The notes under the pieces: generated by a model
What the model saw: only the letters and a program-made list of their open reading frames with translations
What the model was told of the DNA's origin: nothing
Database searches by the model: none
Shown here: one piece after another, positions 22,294 to 32,979 of the stretch
How positions within the stretch are numbered: position 1 is the first letter of the stretch
Layout: each line of letters begins with the position of its first letter
Assembly: GCF_000417875.1 (NCBI RefSeq)
Contig: NW_006920884.1
Location: 101,540-165,539 of the forward strand
Direction: 5' to 3'
Source: Pseudozyma flocculosa PF-1
Taxonomy: Eukaryota; Basidiomycota; Ustilaginomycetes; Ustilaginales; Ustilaginaceae
DNA: 64,000 nucleotides
Program-made: the position numbers and the translations under genes

Positions 22294-23701
22294 TGCGGCT
22301 CGAGGTGTGCGAGGGAGGGTCGTGACGAGGTGGGCGGGTCACGGACGGGACGAGGAGCGCCGAGGAGCGCCGAGGAGAGCGCCGAGGAGCGCAGAGGAGC
22401 GCAGAGGAGCGAACGACGAGGGCGGTCGCTGTCGTCGGGCAGTGATGGCGGGCAGCGGTCAGACAGTGGTAGTGAGGAGGAGGAGGAGGAGGAGCTGCAG
22501 TGATGGCCGTCTCGAATGGAGGGAGGATGAGCCGAGGCGGCGTCGATGGCTGACGAGCCTTGGTTCTTATGGGATCGCTCAGTCTGGTCTGAGAAAGCAG
22601 CTTCTAGGTAGGCAGTCGATCGACGAGCGAGCCAGCCCGCAAGCCTGCAAACCCTTCCGTTGGAGGGTCTGCGGCACAATGAGAAGAACAAGGACAGGGG
22701 GGAATGGCTCTCGGGCTGAGCTCCCCTGCCTGCTGAGTTATTCTTGTGTACGTACGCAAGCGGGGACCCAAGAGGATATCGATGATGCTCCGGATCTTTA
22801 GCTCCGGCGGTAGCGGCCAGAGAGGGGTTGGTGCCGCTGCTGCTGCTGCTGCTGGCGCTGGTTGACATGGGACGCCGGGCGCCTACCTCTGACGACCCAA
22901 AACCAGCTTGGAGCGCCATCTGCCATGCAGCATAAGAGTTGCCAACCTAGGCACGCCGCGCACCCAACGAACTCTGCTCGGGCCGAAGATCCCGAGGGAG
23001 CTTTGCTTGAACGCGAGGCCTAGGGGGTCGGGGGGGCCAAGCAACCAACCAACCAAGGGCAGAAAGGGCACCAAGCGAGAGGCTAGCGCCCCAAGCCGCT
23101 TCGGACATCCGAACGCCGCTTTCGGAGCTTGCCCGCGCCAGCCTCACGTACGGGTCACCAAGGCCTCGACGAGCGCCTATCGCCGCGCGGGCACAGAAGC
23201 TAAGAGTTGCATGCATCATCGCCGCGCCCGCCTGCCTGCGGCGCCGCATTCCATGAGATCGGCATGCTCGGCGGGATCCGCTCAATCGGGAAGCAGCGCG
23301 GCGGCACGCATCGGGTGCTCCGTCAGGTCAGGTCAGGCCAGGCCAGGCTAGGTCCGTGCATCGCCTCCACATCGGCGTTTAGCGGTGGGTTGCGGACGTC
23401 GTCAGTTTGTTGGCTTCGATCGGATCTGATCTGTTGGTCTGGGCCGCTGCGCCGGCTTTGCGGGGAAAAGCCGCTGCGCTGCGCCTTGACCAGCTTCGAT
23501 CCCTCTTCCTTGCCGCGATGGCCGCCAGCGACAGACGTGGGGGGCGAGCGGGACGAGCGGGGCGAGGGGGAGGCCTTCCTTGGTCCACCCTCCGTCCCTC
23601 CCCCCCTTCCACCACCGACACCATCACCATCACCATCGCCTCTGCTTCTCCCCCCACTCACCCTCGTCCACACCCGCACCGCTATCTGCCGCCAAATCAC
23701 C
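22294..23701. other. Divergent intergenic region (SNG1-like / reductase)
   Basis: A 1.4 kb region holding both promoters. It contains a 10-bp minisatellite (22351-22411), a GTACGTAC site near 22749, a TGCTGC run near 22834, and a GGTCA/GGCCA repeat near 23326-23352. Open frames here are not convincing. Confidence 0.6.
22351..22411. repeat. 10-bp minisatellite (GAGGAGCGCC-type), 6 copies
   Basis: Six units of about 10 bp, varying between CGAGGAGCGC and GCAGAGGAGC, in the 5' flank of the SNG1-like gene. Confidence 0.85.
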
Positions 23702-24900
23702 ATGCCCGCCATCGGTCCCGACTCGCACGTCCTCGTCACGGGCGCATCCGGCTTCATCGCCGTGTGGTGCTGCCACCAGCTCCTCGAGCGCGGCCACCGC
23801 GTCAGGGGCACCGTCCGCTCCCAGGAAAAGGGAGAGTACCTCGCCGCCCTCTTCCAACGCTTCGGCGACAAGTTCTCGTTTGTCATTGCAGAGGACCTCG
23901 AAAAGGTGAGCCGGCGCCCAACCGCCCGCCCTCGTCCGGGCAACGTCGAGATGAGACAGTCAGACAGACGCCTGACCCTTCCGCCCTTTGGCCCTTTTCC
24001 CCCTCTGCGCAGCCCGGCGTGTTTGACGAGGCCGTCAAGGGCGTCGACGGCGTCCTCCACACCGCCTCCCCCTTCCACTTCAACATCGACGGCGACCCGC
24101 TCGGAAAACTCATCCAGCCCGCCGTCAACGGCACCCGCTCCGTGCTCCGCTCCATCAAGGACCACGGCACCGACGTCAAGCGCGTCGTCGTCACCTCGTC
24201 GTTTGCCGCCATCCTCGACTCGACCCGCCCCGTCCCGACGGCATTCGATGAAAAGGACTGGAACGAGTCGAGCCCCGCCAACGTCGACAAGCTCGGCAAC
24301 AAGCAGGACGGCACCGACGCCTACCGCGCCTCCAAGACGCTCGCCGAGCGCGCCGCGTGGGACTTTGTCGAGGCCGAGAAGCCGCAGTGGGACCTGGCCA
24401 CCATCAACCCGCCCCTCGTCCTCGGGCCGCTGCTGCACCAGGTCAAGTCGCCAGAGTCGCTCAACACGTCGGCCGGCATGGTGTGGAAGATCTGGCACGG
24501 CGGCTTCACAAACGACGAACTTCCCGGTCCGCGCGGCGCCGTCGTCGACGTGCGCGACGTCGCCGCGGGTCACGTCCAGGCCCTCCTCCGCGCCGACGCC
24601 GCCGGACAGCGCTTCGCCACCACCAGCGGCGGCCTCACCTGGCAGGCCGTGTGCGACATCACCCACGCCTCCAACTCGATCCCGCAGCAGTACAAGGACA
24701 GCACGCCCGTCGGCAACCCGGGCCAAAAGGTCGTCCAGCACACCCTCGACGGTTCCAAGGCCGCCCGCGTGCTCGGCATCGACTACTACACCCTCCACGA
24801 GACCATCAACGACATGGCCACCAGCTTCGCCGACTACGAGAAGCGCAACTTCCAGGGTCACCCCGGCGAGCACATTGCCTCGCTCGGCAAGAAGGCTTAG
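23702..24900 (+). CDS. NAD(P)-dependent extended SDR (Gre2 / cinnamoyl-CoA reductase-like)
   Basis: Two exons, join(23702..23905, 24013..24900), 363 residues. The Rossmann nucleotide-binding motif TGASGFIA is at residues about 14-21 and the active-site motif YRASK follows, both typical of the extended short-chain dehydrogenase/reductases that include yeast Gre2 (methylglyoxal and ketone reductase) and dihydroflavonol/cinnamoyl reductases. The segment HTASPFHF and the substrate-loop pattern NPPLVLGP also fit. The intron has a GTGAGC donor and CTGAC branch site. No signal peptide, so a cytosolic reductase of aldehydes or ketones is likely. The exact substrate cannot be read from the sequence. 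The gene converges on the AA7 oxidase. Confidence 0.93.
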
Positions 24901-25081
24901 CCTGGCCCTGGGCTCGAGCACACACCTCAGTGGCCACTCCGCTAGATCCACTCGATCAAGATGGATGGGCAGGCAGGCAGGCAGGCAGGTTGTCTTCGAT
25001 CAGGTATAAGATTAGAGAATGCATCGAGCGAGGCACATAGACGGCGGGCCGATCCGTCCGCTGGCACCAGCAGATAGGGCA
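24901..25081. other. Convergent intergenic region with (GGCA)n
   Basis: Short 3' flank of two converging genes with a GGCA/CAGG tetramer array at about 24968-24989. Confidence 0.6.
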
Positions 25082-26725
25082 TCAGGCGTGCGCCAGGCCC
25101 TGCGGAAAGTCGAGCACCGTGTCCGGGTCGTAGCGGGCCTTGAGCGACTTGAGCCGGTCGAGGGCGTCGCCGTAGTACATCTGTGCCCACCCGGGCAGCC
25201 TCGCATCGACGTAGTTGACGTAGGCGCCCCACTTGGCCGACGGGTCGACGCGCTGCATCGTGGCGACGAGCGAGTCAAAGGCCGAGTGGACGCGGTCCTG
25301 CTGGCCGCCGTCGTTGGACGCCGGAAAGTCGTAGCTGTAGAACTGCGAGACAAACATGGCGCCGTGGGCGTTGAACGACGACGGCTGCTGCGAACCCGTC
25401 GTGGCCGGGTACGAGAGCGGGCCGAGGAAGTCAAACGAGATGCTGTTGCCCGACCCCTCGAGGCCGGCGATGCCGTCGAGCTGCCGGATGAGCTCGAGGG
25501 CCTGGTCGTGCGTGAACTGGGCCGACGGAGGCGTGACGAGCGACTTGGCGTAGAACTGCTCGTGGTCCTTGGCCGGCGGCGTGACGGCGAGCGAGCCCAT
25601 GATGTCGGTCAGCGAGTCGAGCCAGCCAAACGGCTGCACCCGGCTCGACGCGGGCGCCGGCACCTGGTCGAGGAACCTCTGCATCACGGCGCGGTGCGAC
25701 TCGGGCGTGGCGTCGAGGTGCTGACCGCTCAGCTGGCACGCGTTGCCGTCAAAGTCGCCTCCGTTCTGGCCCGACACGAGCAGCTCGCCGCCGAGCTCCT
25801 TGGGCATGCCCGTCGCCGCATCGGCGTCCTCGGTCCACTTCTGCAGCGCCACGAGAGCGCGGGCGCAGTCGTCGTTGGTCTTGAAGTTGTAGCTGTAGTT
25901 GATCACCTGCGAGGGCGCCGACTCGAGGCGGAAGGTGAAGGCGGTGACGACGCCAAAGTTGTTGGAGCCGCCGCCGCGGAGCGCCCAGAAGAGGTCCTGG
26001 TTCTCGGAGGGCGAGGCGGTCACGATGGACCCCGAGGGCAGGACGACGCGCAGGCTCTCGATGCGGTCCATGAGGTAGCCCCAGGCGCGCGTGGCGTACC
26101 CAAAGCCGCCGCCGAGCGAGTGGCCCGCAACGCCGACCATGGGGCAGGTACCGTGCGGGAGCGCAAAGCGGCCCTGGTCCCAGATGGTCTGGGCCAGCGT
26201 GCCGAGCCGGACGCCGGCGCCGACGGTGGCCGTCTTGGCGGCGGCATCGACGGCAATGGTGTCGAGGTGGCGCAGGTCGACGACGACGCTGCCGTCGTCG
26301 CCGCCGAGGGAAAAGGCGGCGTACGAGTGGCCGCCGCCCTTTGGCGTGAGCTTGACGCGGCCCTTTTGGGCGGCGAGGCACTGCATGACGGCCTTGACGT
26401 CCTTGCCGCTGGTCGGGGTCAGGACGTAGGATGGCTTGTAGTGGAAGAGGGGGTTGTACGAGGTCGACAGGGCGGCGTAGTTGGACGACGAGGGCGTCGA
26501 GATGCCAAAGCGGTGGCCGTTGCTGTTGGTCGAGGCCGCCTGGGCCGCCGAGAGGCAGTCGGAGAGCGGAGCGTCTCGGCGGGCGAAGAGGAGGCCGTAG
26601 TCTGCCGACGAGGGGTCGGATGCGGCATCGCTGCCCGTCGCGTTGAGCGGGAGCGCCGAGGTCGCTGGCGCCGTGAGGGCGAGGATCGAGAGCGCCGCAG
26701 CGCCGAGCGTGACGGTGGAGCGCAT
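25082..26725 (-). CDS. Secreted FAD-linked oligosaccharide oxidase (AA7/BBE-like)
   Basis: Single exon, 547 residues. The N-terminus MRSTVTLGAAALSILALTAP is a clear signal peptide. The FAD_binding_4 domain has GGGHSY (His133) and GTCPMVGVAGHS (Cys194), the pair that binds FAD covalently in glucooligosaccharide oxidases and berberine-bridge-type enzymes. The C-terminal BBE segment (WGAYVNYVDARLPGWAQMYY; YDPDTVLDFPQGL) is intact. AA7 enzymes oxidise the reducing end of oligosaccharides to lactones and release H2O2. Here that would act outside the cell on plant-derived oligosaccharides (inference). A TATAAG element lies about 146 bp upstream of the start. Confidence 0.94.
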   Translation of the reverse strand: MRSTVTLGAAALSILALTAPATSALPLNATGSDAASDPSSADYGLLFARRDAPLSDCLSAAQAASTNSNGHRFGISTPSSSNYAALSTSYNPLFHYKPSYVLTPTSGKDVKAVMQCLAAQKGRVKLTPKGGGHSYAAFSLGGDDGSVVVDLRHLDTIAVDAAAKTATVGAGVRLGTLAQTIWDQGRFALPHGTCPMVGVAGHSLGGGFGYATRAWGYLMDRIESLRVVLPSGSIVTASPSENQDLFWALRGGGSNNFGVVTAFTFRLESAPSQVINYSYNFKTNDDCARALVALQKWTEDADAATGMPKELGGELLVSGQNGGDFDGNACQLSGQHLDATPESHRAVMQRFLDQVPAPASSRVQPFGWLDSLTDIMGSLAVTPPAKDHEQFYAKSLVTPPSAQFTHDQALELIRQLDGIAGLEGSGNSISFDFLGPLSYPATTGSQQPSSFNAHGAMFVSQFYSYDFPASNDGGQQDRVHSAFDSLVATMQRVDPSAKWGAYVNYVDARLPGWAQMYYGDALDRLKSLKARYDPDTVLDFPQGLAHA

Positions 26726-28192
26726 CGCCGGTCGAGGTAGAGGTACGGGACTGTTGGAACAGGGGATGACCTGGCAAGGGGGCGATATGGTGAAGCGGTT
26801 TCAACACCGAGTTGAGCTGGTAGACATTAGCAGTGACCGAACAATGGTCGACGAGGCCAGCCCGGTGGCTCTTATACGATTGCAACCTTGATGCTGGACG
26901 GAGCGACGCTGCCGACGTCGAGGCTCGAGACCAGAGGTGGCCGTGAGCTCGACCATGACTCTGACGTTACTGGACGCGGATCGGCGGCGCTCGGCGGTCG
27001 GGGCGAATGGGTGGGGTACTATGTACTGTACCCATAGCAGCGGAGCCAGAAAGCGAGGGCAGTGTACGTAGATGGACGAGGCCGTATGTGTTGGGCTGCT
27101 ACCGTACCAGTCGGAGGCCTGCACCTCGCTGCCGCACATTGAGCCACTCAGGCCAGGAGAGACCACCATAGCATGGTCGGACTACCGCCGACAGGGCCCT
27201 TCGGTCGGCTGCTGTGCAAGCTAGGCTGCCGCACCGGCTAGCCTGCCTCCCGTCTAGGCCATGCATGCCTTTGCGGTCCCCACCATCGCCGCCTTTCTGT
27301 CTTGGGTGAGGGTGGGCACACCGTAAGGCGGCGAAGACATCCCGGCCCAGACCGCCCGCACCAGGCTGCGAGGAGGGCCGATGGTCGAGCGGCGGAGCGG
27401 AGCGGGAAGCCCGCCCGTCCGCGGCTGCACCGGTACGGTAGCACCTTGACGGGCGCGGGCGTAAACCTTGTTCGGAGCGGCTTGGCGGGGCTCGCTGCTT
27501 GACGAACTCAGGCGTGAACAGCGGGCAGGCTAGGGTAGGCGGGCCGTCATCGGGCGTCCCTTCTGGCGGCGAGCGGCGAACAGAGAGCGGTCGGGGCGGC
27601 GTCTTTTCCTTCTCGCTCCGACATCGGTCGTCGTCGTACAGGAACAAGCAAGCTAATTAAGCGGCAGTCGAGATCAGGCTAGGACGGGCCATGTACGCCC
27701 AGACCTCGCATCTCCGCCGTCGAAGCGGTTTCATGCCGGAAGCAAGGCGTTCGGATCCCTCGTCCCGGCCCGGCCCAGCCCAAAGCCCGATCAGCTCATC
27801 GCGCAGGCCAGACGAGATCGGAGAACTCTTTCCCCAATCGGGCATCCGAGGGCCTTCCACCCGACGGCCAATGGCGAGCAACCGATTGGGCCCGACGTTG
27901 GGTCGGCTTACCTAAGCGCTAGAATTTCCCTTCCCGCGCGCAAGTCGGGGCCGCCCACCGCGCCTTCTTCCTGGCCCGGCCTACGGTAGCCTGAACTGGG
28001 CTGCGCAGGCGGGCCAGGCCGGCCCAGCGCTTCTTCTCGGGACGGGAGGCTAGGGTGTTGTCGGGCTGACCGCTTCCACCTCTTGCCACGACCACCATCA
28101 CGACCACCTAACACCTCCCCTCGCCCACGCCTGGACCGTCACCACCGGGGCTTTGCACCCACGCCCGTCCGCTCGTCTACCCACCGTCGATA
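26726..28192. other. Divergent intergenic region (AA7 oxidase / small protein)
   Basis: A 1.5 kb region with no recognised gene. Besides the TATAAG element of the oxidase promoter it holds TACGTA/GTAC-type motifs near 27010-27070. The right-hand end just before 28193 is C-rich on the plus strand (ACCACC, CACCTCCCC) and probably the 5' UTR of the small gene. Confidence 0.5.
26871..26876 (-). promoter_or_regulatory. TATA-like element of the AA7 oxidase
   Basis: The sequence TATAAG on the minus strand, about 146 bp before the oxidase start codon, in GC-rich surroundings. Position and sequence fit a TATA box; function is inferred. Confidence 0.4.
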
Positions 28193-28465
28193 ATGATCCC
28201 CCTCTTCCAGTCGATACGCGGACGCAGGCTGGCCACCTCGACCTTTTTCCTGGCCACATTCTGCGCCTCGATCCTCACCGTCAGCGTCTCGGCGTCCAAC
28301 ATCCTCCCCTGCCCCGCACCCCGTCGCTCCATCGCCGACGGAGAGCCATTGACAGAGGAGGCCGAAGACGGCGATGCCGACTCGATGCCAATGAAGGGTC
28401 TCGGTCAGCGCGTCCTCTTGACGCGCAAGGGAGGGTGGATTGAAATCGAGCCGCCACGCAAGTAA
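28193..28465 (+). CDS. Small single-pass membrane protein, unknown function
   Basis: A 90-residue ORF with a basic N-terminus (MIPLFQSIRGRRL), one hydrophobic segment (about residues 14-35) and then a conserved-looking SNILPCPAP motif and ADGEPLTEEAEDGD acidic stretch, ending GGWIEIEPPRK. Basic start, single membrane segment and small size are typical of small mitochondrial inner-membrane proteins, but I do not recognise the family. Codon use is like the neighbours (mostly G/C at position 3). A GTAAAC lies just before the stop and a TAG acceptor 41 nt later, so a longer spliced form is possible but unconvincing. Confidence 0.6.
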   Translation: MIPLFQSIRGRRLATSTFFLATFCASILTVSVSASNILPCPAPRRSIADGEPLTEEAEDGDADSMPMKGLGQRVLLTRKGGWIEIEPPRK

Positions 28466-29635
28466 ACGGCCATCTAAATCGACCGCGATTCCCTCTCCCT
28501 AGGATACGCTCACCCGCCTGCTGGCCAGCGACCGCCTGCGTAGACTCGACAGAGTGCGCAACCTGGCCACATTTGTCGGCGTCCATCGGCCATCGGTGGC
28601 GCAGCTTCACCCCAAGACAAGCGCCCTCGACGGGCAACACTCCAGCGCCATGCCGTTCCTCACAAGGCCTGCGGTGCAGAATCACGCCGGCACCACCCCT
28701 CGCCGATCAGCAGCTTCGATGCAGTGGACGCGGCGCTTCCGGCGACCCTTCGAGCCAACAGGTCGACCGCAGCTGTCAGCACGGCACAATACCGCTCGGG
28801 CCCTCTACCCTTCGTCAAGTCGCATCGACCCGCCTCTCGGCGCCGACCAGCTCGAGATGGCCCATCGCTCGAATCCCCGGGAGCTCAGCGCTAACGACAC
28901 ACCGCCGCCCGACGTCCAGGCACTCGGCACCCGTCGAGCAACGGCTTCCGATCGCTGTCGAGTCAGCCCCCAGTAGTGGCACGCACCCCAACCCATCATC
29001 TGTACCACCACTCAACCATTTCACAATATACCCTCGGGAGTCCTCATCCCACACCCTCTCACCGCTCGTCGAGGCTCTGTCGCGGCACTGCTTCGGCACC
29101 TTCAGACAGGTGTCCCCACCTGCCTGCTGGCGGGCACACCGGCGGGCATCTCCACTCTCCTCGCATAGCAACGCACACGACGGCATCGGATCGGGATCGA
29201 GACAGGCCCAAAATAAGGATAAGACGCGACGACGCGGGCAGACGGGCGGGCGGTAGGGGGCAACGGTACAACAGCGGCGAAGGTGGAGCAAGAATTACCA
29301 GCGCGGCTCTGGATCAGGCGCTTGGTGACCGTAGCGACGAGCGCTAGGAAGGAGGAATGATGGAAGAAACGCGACGACGAGATGCAGCAGCAGCAGCAGC
29401 AGCCGCAGAGGTCGTGGTCGACCCGGTCGTGTGGTGTTCGGGGGGTCCGGCGAAGGCGAAACGGAGAGAAACACAGAGGAAAGGTCCATTACGATGGCAA
29501 TTGGCCGAGCGACAGTCCATTCGTCTGTTTGTGAGAGCGCCCGAGAGAGTGGCATGGCGCTCGTGGGCGCGCGGCGGTAGTGGCGGCGACGTCCGAGCCC
29601 AGGAGAGCAGAGAAAGAGGGCGGTCGTTGCTCTCT
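28466..29635. other. Convergent intergenic region (small protein / Rheb)
   Basis: No convincing gene. Long open frames exist in two plus-strand frames (to 28976 and to 29256), but the translation from 28573 is Ser/Arg/Pro-rich and looks like a chance frame. An in-frame stretch DTLTRLLASDRLRRLDRVRN beginning at 28503 is the only part that looks protein-like. Confidence 0.45.
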
Positions 29636-30714
29636 CTACATGACGGTGCACTTGGAGGGCTGGGGTTCCGGACCGCCGTCTTGAAGGCCCTTTTCCGTCT
29701 GGCTGAGCATCAGCTCAAAGACTTTGGCTGCGGAGGGCGACGGAGGAAGAAGGCGACGAGGTGAGACGAGGTCAGAGGCCAAGGTCGAGCGGGGGTCGAC
29801 GGGCTCGGCTGGCCAGGAGAGGGGAGCGGAAGCTACTCACCGACGTTCGCATTGTGCCGAGCACTCGTCTCGATCCATGCGCACTGGAGCTGCTGCGAGA
29901 GCGCCTTTCCATCTGCCTCTGATACTTGTCTGTCGTCGAGAGGTGTGGCGAAGGTGGCCGAGGGCAGGCAAGCAGAGCGAGAGGTTGGTGGTCGATCAGC
30001 AGGTGCAGGTGCAGAGAAGGAGGGCGGCGGGAACAGCGAAACGGAGCAAATAGGGGACGGCAACACCCACCTCTGGACGTGGAGATCGCTCTTCTGGCCG
30101 ACAATGACGCAGGGGACGTGCTCCGTTCCCGTGTAATTGAGGATCTTGTCGTAGACGGTCTGGATCATCTCGAAGCTGTTGCGCGAGGCGATCGAGTAGA
30201 CGAGCACGTAGCCGTGGATGCCGATGGCATGCTTGGAATTGAGGATCGAGTACTCGTCCTGTCGCGATCGGCGGGAGCAGCGAAGGATTGGAGGGATCAA
30301 GCAAGGGAGGGTCGGGTCAGCTCGCCGCACCTCGACACCGGGAAGGGGCAGCCGACGTGACGTGCACCCACCTGACCTGCCGTGTCGATGATGTCGCAGT
30401 CGTACTCCTGGCCCTTGTAGGTGATGACCTTCTGGAAGATGTTTTCGATGGTGGGATAGTAGGCATCGACAAAGGCATCCTCGACGTAGCGCACGATGAG
30501 CGACGACTTGCCTGTGTGGGCCGAGCGAGCGACAGGGGCAGTTATTGGGGGGCAGAGAGGTCGAGGAGAGGAGCCTCAGCGTCAGCCAATCGTGCATCGC
30601 CCTAGCAAACCTTGCGCCATGGACAGCGGCCGGCTACGCACCGACGGATCTTGAGCCGAGGACAGCAATCTTCCGCTTCTTTCGCAGGTCGGAGCTTCCG
30701 GGAGCAGCAGACAT
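29636..30714 (-). CDS. RHB1: Rheb-family small GTPase
   Basis: Five exons, join(29636..29727, 29841..29929, 30071..30258, 30372..30511, 30642..30714), 193 residues. G1 reads GSRSVGKSS, G3 is DTAGQDEYS, the switch-I region is VDAYYPTIEN and G5 is ETSAR. The protein ends in CTVM, a farnesylation CaaX box, as in Rheb. Rheb-type residues (an Arg in G1, the QVSEADGKAL segment) separate it from Ras proper. In fungi Rheb acts upstream of TORC1 and controls amino-acid uptake and autophagy. The G4 motif is GQKSD rather than the usual NKxD. All five junctions keep the frame, and the first intron has a CTGAC branch site. Confidence 0.96.
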
Positions 30715-32979
30715 GGCGGCGGACAGATACGGGTAAGGGGGGGTGGCGGGCGGCGAAAGCGGCTTGTCCGAGGAGGTGAGAAGCCGAAGGCGCGAGGTGT
30801 AGGTCGGACTCTCCGACGAGCAGCGAAGCTGTGGAGGGCGAGGACGAGGAAGAGAGGGCGCGAGACGAGAGCCACGCCGAGGGTGGCCGTCCAAAGAGGT
30901 TTGCACTTGGGTGGTCGCGGTCGCGGTCGCGTCGAGCCGTGCGGGGAAAAGAGGAGTGGTGGTGATGGTGGTTGGCTGCAAACGAGGTCGAGCGAGCAAG
31001 CCGCGGGGGATGAGACGAGGATGGGTAGGGTAGGTACGAGGCCGGCGAGCGGGCGGGCGGGCTGGCGGGCTGGCGAACGGGCTGAGATGCAGACGCAGGC
31101 AGGGGTGGAGCGAGGCCGTAAGCTGAGCGAGATGCATGGCTAGGCCGGGCCCGCCTGCTGGGCCGGGCTGGTCTCTCAAGCCTGCTTGGGTTTCGCAAAC
31201 GTCGCGCCAGAGGGCTCCAGGAAAGGGCGGGCGGGCGTCTAACCCCTCGAGCCTACCAGCGGGGCGGCATTTCCTTTCGCGCCGGTTTCGGGTGGCCAGG
31301 CCAGGCCCTCTCGCTGCCTCTCGCAGGCGGCCACCTTGTCGCCCGCGTCCGGGCCAGCCGGCAGGCAGGCAGGCCTGCAAGCAAGCAAGCAAGCAAGCCG
31401 CAGGAAACAAGCACGCCGGCAAGCAGGCAAGCAAGCTAAGCCCGCTGCATGAAACACGCCGCCTTCGAGAGAGAGAGATGCCTGCCTTGCTTGGTAGTTA
31501 CATATGGCATGGCATGGCTAGGCCCTGCCCGCTCCCCCGGTTGCATCTTCACACGTACAGGTCGCAAGCAAAGTACCTAGGCACGGACAGATGCCAGGCC
31601 GAACGCAGGTGAGCGCCCCGCGGTCGTGGCGGCGGCGTACTTGCTTGTTGAGCAACCCAGCAGAGAATGGCCGACCGACGTTCTGGCCTCATTTCAGCTC
31701 GGCGTCGTCCCGGACGCGGTGACGCTGACCACGAGCCGCGGCCAACACGCGTGTCGGCCGAAATCATATGCATATGGCTTCTGTTGGCTGCCCCGCATCC
31801 TGCTGAGGCTGCTCGCGCGATGGTGGTGGATCGAGGCTCGAGGGAAGGAGCCAGGCCGGACGGCGATGGCGTGGGACTGAAGCCATCCAATTTTATGCCT
31901 GGCCCTAGGCCGCCACCCGCCTAGCCTGGCCAGGCCAGCCAGCCTGTTACGTACCGACGTACGGGCAGCAGCTTGCTTGCGTTTGGCCGGTGGTTTCGGC
32001 GCAAGCCCGGTACGGCAGGCCCGCCGAGCGTCGAACGTTGATCGGCTCGGGTCAGCGTCTTGCCTTCCGTGCTGCGTAGATACACGTACGGCGCGTCCTG
32101 GCGAGGCAGCAGCAGCTGATGCTCCTCGAACGGTTGGACGTTGCAGGTCCTCCCGACGGCGACGTCTGTCACAAGACACTGCGAACGTCGCGACGTTCGG
32201 AATAGTGCTTCGTCTCAGTCTGGCTGCCGTCGCCTTGCTGTCGCCGTAGCCATCGGTGGTCCCGAGAGCTAGAGCTGAGCAACAGCTTGGCGGATCCAGG
32301 CAACGGACCTGCTGCCACGGACCGGAGGCCGGACGAGGGCCGGGTCGGGCAAACGAAGGGAGCGAGGGAGCGAGGGAGCGAGGGAGCGAGGGAGCGAGGG
32401 AGCGAGGGAGCGAGGGAGCGAGGGAGCGGGCGTGAGCCGAGGCTCAACCCAAGCCCTAGCCTGCCTGCCTGGCCTCGCCCCTGCCTGGATCTGGCTGTCT
32501 TTCTCGAGCGGAAGCGAGGCAGGCAGGCGTGCCCAGACAGGCGTGGCCCGGCCGGCGTGGCAAACCCCAGGCGAGGCGAGCCGAGCAGGCAGGGCGTGTG
32601 TGGGGGGCACGGACCGCCAGGTCAGTCACAGACAACGCGAGAGCTGGGCGGGGCGGGGCCAGACCACCTCCACTCGCTGGGGGGGCCGAGCCTTGTCGGG
32701 GTTCGCTCTCGACCTCCAGCCTGCTCCTAGGCCTCTGTCTCTACCTGCCCGCCCGTCCTCGTCTCCAGCCTCTGCTTCGCATCCGTCCATATACCCCTTC
32801 GGCATCTCTGTTGCCATCTGCACCACAAACAAAGCACGCCAATCGACCGAGCCAGCAATTCGTCGACCACGTCGAGCAGGCGGCCGCCCCCAGACTGCAC
32901 CAGCGCACCCTGAACGCTTGTCCGACGAGCCGGCGAGGCAACGGCGGTTCTTGTGCTTAGGCCCTGCAACACGGAGAAA
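30715..32979. other. Intergenic region between Rheb and the TBC gene
   Basis: A 2.3 kb divergent intergenic region. No gene recognised. It contains (AAGC)n at about 31377-31398, an 8-bp minisatellite at 32361-32428, ACGTAC motifs near 31957 and 32085, and a small AT island (AATCATATGCATATGG) near 31764. Confidence 0.6.
32361..32428. repeat. (AGCGAGGG)8 minisatellite
   Basis: Eight perfect copies of the 8-bp unit AGCGAGGG and a partial ninth, about 550 bp upstream of the TBC gene start. Confidence 0.95.

Noticed and set aside
20374..22503. 709-residue plus-strand frame
   Set aside because: Antisense to the SNG1-like gene; composition (R, G, D, E) is the complement of membrane-protein codons.
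28573..29256. 227-residue frame that could extend the small protein through a 41-nt intron
   Set aside because: The intron would be shorter than any other here, has no CTGAC, and the added sequence has shadow-like composition.
29636..30714. Rheb and ATG1 as a TOR-autophagy gene cluster
   Set aside because: They are 16 kb apart with unrelated genes between; proximity is probably chance.
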